Assembly: GCA_001818895.1 (NCBI GenBank)
Contig: MHLB01000055.1
Location: 6,065-20,290 of the forward strand
From: Candidatus Liptonbacteria bacterium RIFCSPLOWO2_01_FULL_53_13
Lineage (GTDB): Bacteria > Patescibacteriota > Minisyncoccia > UBA6257 > 2-01-FULL-56-20
Direction: 5' to 3'
Length of the DNA: 14,226 bases
Both the position numbers and the translations under genes were made by a program. Below are positions 13,473 through 14,226 of the stretch, one piece after another. The notes under the pieces are model-generated. The model was not told the DNA's origin. It saw only the letters and a list, made by a program, of their open reading frames with translations, and ran no database searches. Numbering within the stretch: position 1 is the stretch's first letter; each line of letters begins with the position of its first letter.

Positions 13473-14226
13473 ATGAATTCAGAAACGAAGAATTGTCAAA
13501 ATTGTAAATCCGAGTTCACCATTGAATCCGACGATTTTGCGTTCTACGAGATGATGAAAGTTCCGCCGCCGACGTGGTGCCCGAGGTGCCGGATGATACG
13601 AAGGTTGGGTTGGGAGGGGCAAAGAATGCTTTACAAGCGCCCATGCGCTTTCACGGGCGACAATATTATCACGTTTTATCATCCGGATTCTCCTCATGTT
13701 ATTTACCGCCAGGATATATGGTGGTCGGATAAGTGGGACCCGAAATCGTACGGCCGGGAATACGACCCTGCACGACCATTCTTTGAACAATGGGGTGAGC
13801 TTTTCCATGAAACTCCTTTGCCGGCGTTACATACGGAGCATACCACCATGGTTGAGAGCGATTACTGTAACGCTGCGGCTAATTTGAAAAACTGCTACCT
13901 TGTGTTTAGCGCCGATAACTCAAAGGATTGCGCATATGGCCGAGGAGTCAATGACGCTACGAATACCATTGATGCCAAGAACGTGCATTTCACCGAACTT
14001 TGTCACGATGTCATCATGGTTGATAAGAGCTATCAAGTGTTTTCATCGCAGTATTGCGAAAACTCGTATGATATTTGGTTTTCGCGCGATCTAGCGGGAT
14101 GCTCAAACTGCATTGGATGCATCAATCTGCGCAGCAAGCAAAACCATATTTTCAACAAGCCGGTTACCAAAGAGGAATTCCAGCGTTTTGTTCAAGAATT
14201 GGATCTCGGCTCCCACGCGAAACGGC
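13473..14226 (+). CDS. Cys-rich zinc-ribbon/solenoid protein, paralogue 5 (3' end outside window)
   Basis: A fifth paralogue, open from ATG 13473 to the window edge (251 codons). It begins MNSETKNCQNC and has CQNC...CPRC with the family's 25-residue spacing, then YKRPC. As in paralogue 4, the second Cys pair is lost (C-AFT, then IYRQDIWWSDKWDPKSYG). The first repeat domain follows (SDYCN, NCYL, DCAY, CSNC) and closes with CINLRSKQNHIFN...KEEF. Some repeat-domain Cys of the other copies are replaced. By analogy about 310-340 residues remain outside: the second repeat domain, the linker and the C-terminal ribbon. There is no frameshift, so it is truncated only by the window. Function unknown. 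Confidence 0.85.
   Translation, partial: MNSETKNCQNCKSEFTIESDDFAFYEMMKVPPPTWCPRCRMIRRLGWEGQRMLYKRPCAFTGDNIITFYHPDSPHVIYRQDIWWSDKWDPKSYGREYDPARPFFEQWGELFHETPLPALHTEHTTMVESDYCNAAANLKNCYLVFSADNSKDCAYGRGVNDATNTIDAKNVHFTELCHDVIMVDKSYQVFSSQYCENSYDIWFSRDLAGCSNCIGCINLRSKQNHIFNKPVTKEEFQRFVQELDLGSHAKR

Noticed and set aside
13473..14226. Paralogue 5 as a broken gene
   Set aside because: The frame is uninterrupted and motifs are intact up to the window edge; only the window truncates it.

Overview
The window looks like a chromosome segment from a Candidate Phyla Radiation (Patescibacteria/Parcubacteria-like) bacterium. This rests on the protein types: a sigma-region-4/winged-helix fusion, a membrane protein next to a VirD4/TraG-like ATPase, and large Cys-rich zinc-ribbon proteins of a kind I associate with these genomes. 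No start codon has a convincing Shine-Dalgarno sequence, and repeats fill the gaps between genes. All recognised genes lie on the + strand, use the standard code and have roughly balanced base composition. The taxonomic assignment is inference.

Left part (1-5864). The window opens inside secF (protein export). Next is a regulator made of sigma-70 region 4 plus two C-terminal winged helices (1053-2084), with a textbook promoter whose -35 and -10 boxes show that translation starts later than the longest frame suggests. Three genes then look like one functional group: a membrane-anchored protein of unknown function (2197-3573), a two-helix membrane protein with a HEPN-like RNDIVH motif (3597-4205), and a VirD4/TraG/HerA-type ATPase (4329-5864). 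An imperfect inverted repeat lies in the gaps after secF, after the regulator and before the ATPase.

Intergenic region 5865-6237. This 373-bp gap has no credible gene. It is a patchwork of short repeats: a tandem heptamer, two ATTCCCG-type hairpins, a 21-nt direct repeat, and a perfect 30-bp palindrome just before the next gene.

Right part (6238-14226). Five consecutive paralogues, each about 560-595 residues where complete (the fifth runs off the end), form a tandem array. Each has the same layout: an N-terminal zinc-ribbon module, two related Cys-rich repeat domains that look like beta-solenoids, a conserved linker (FFPxELSPxAYNET or close to it), and a C-terminal zinc-ribbon module that appears to be a copy of the N-terminal one. 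The N-terminal module of paralogue 3 and the C-terminal module of paralogue 4 share the same eight-Cys spacing exactly. Every paralogue is preceded within 6-35 nt of its ATG by a palindrome, and these come from three unrelated sequence families. Paralogues 4 and 5 are 111/113 identical at the 5' end and then diverge abruptly, as expected from gene conversion or partial duplication. The function is unknown. The lack of signal peptides and the many Cys pairs suggest cytosolic metal-binding proteins. This array is the best candidate here for an undescribed system.
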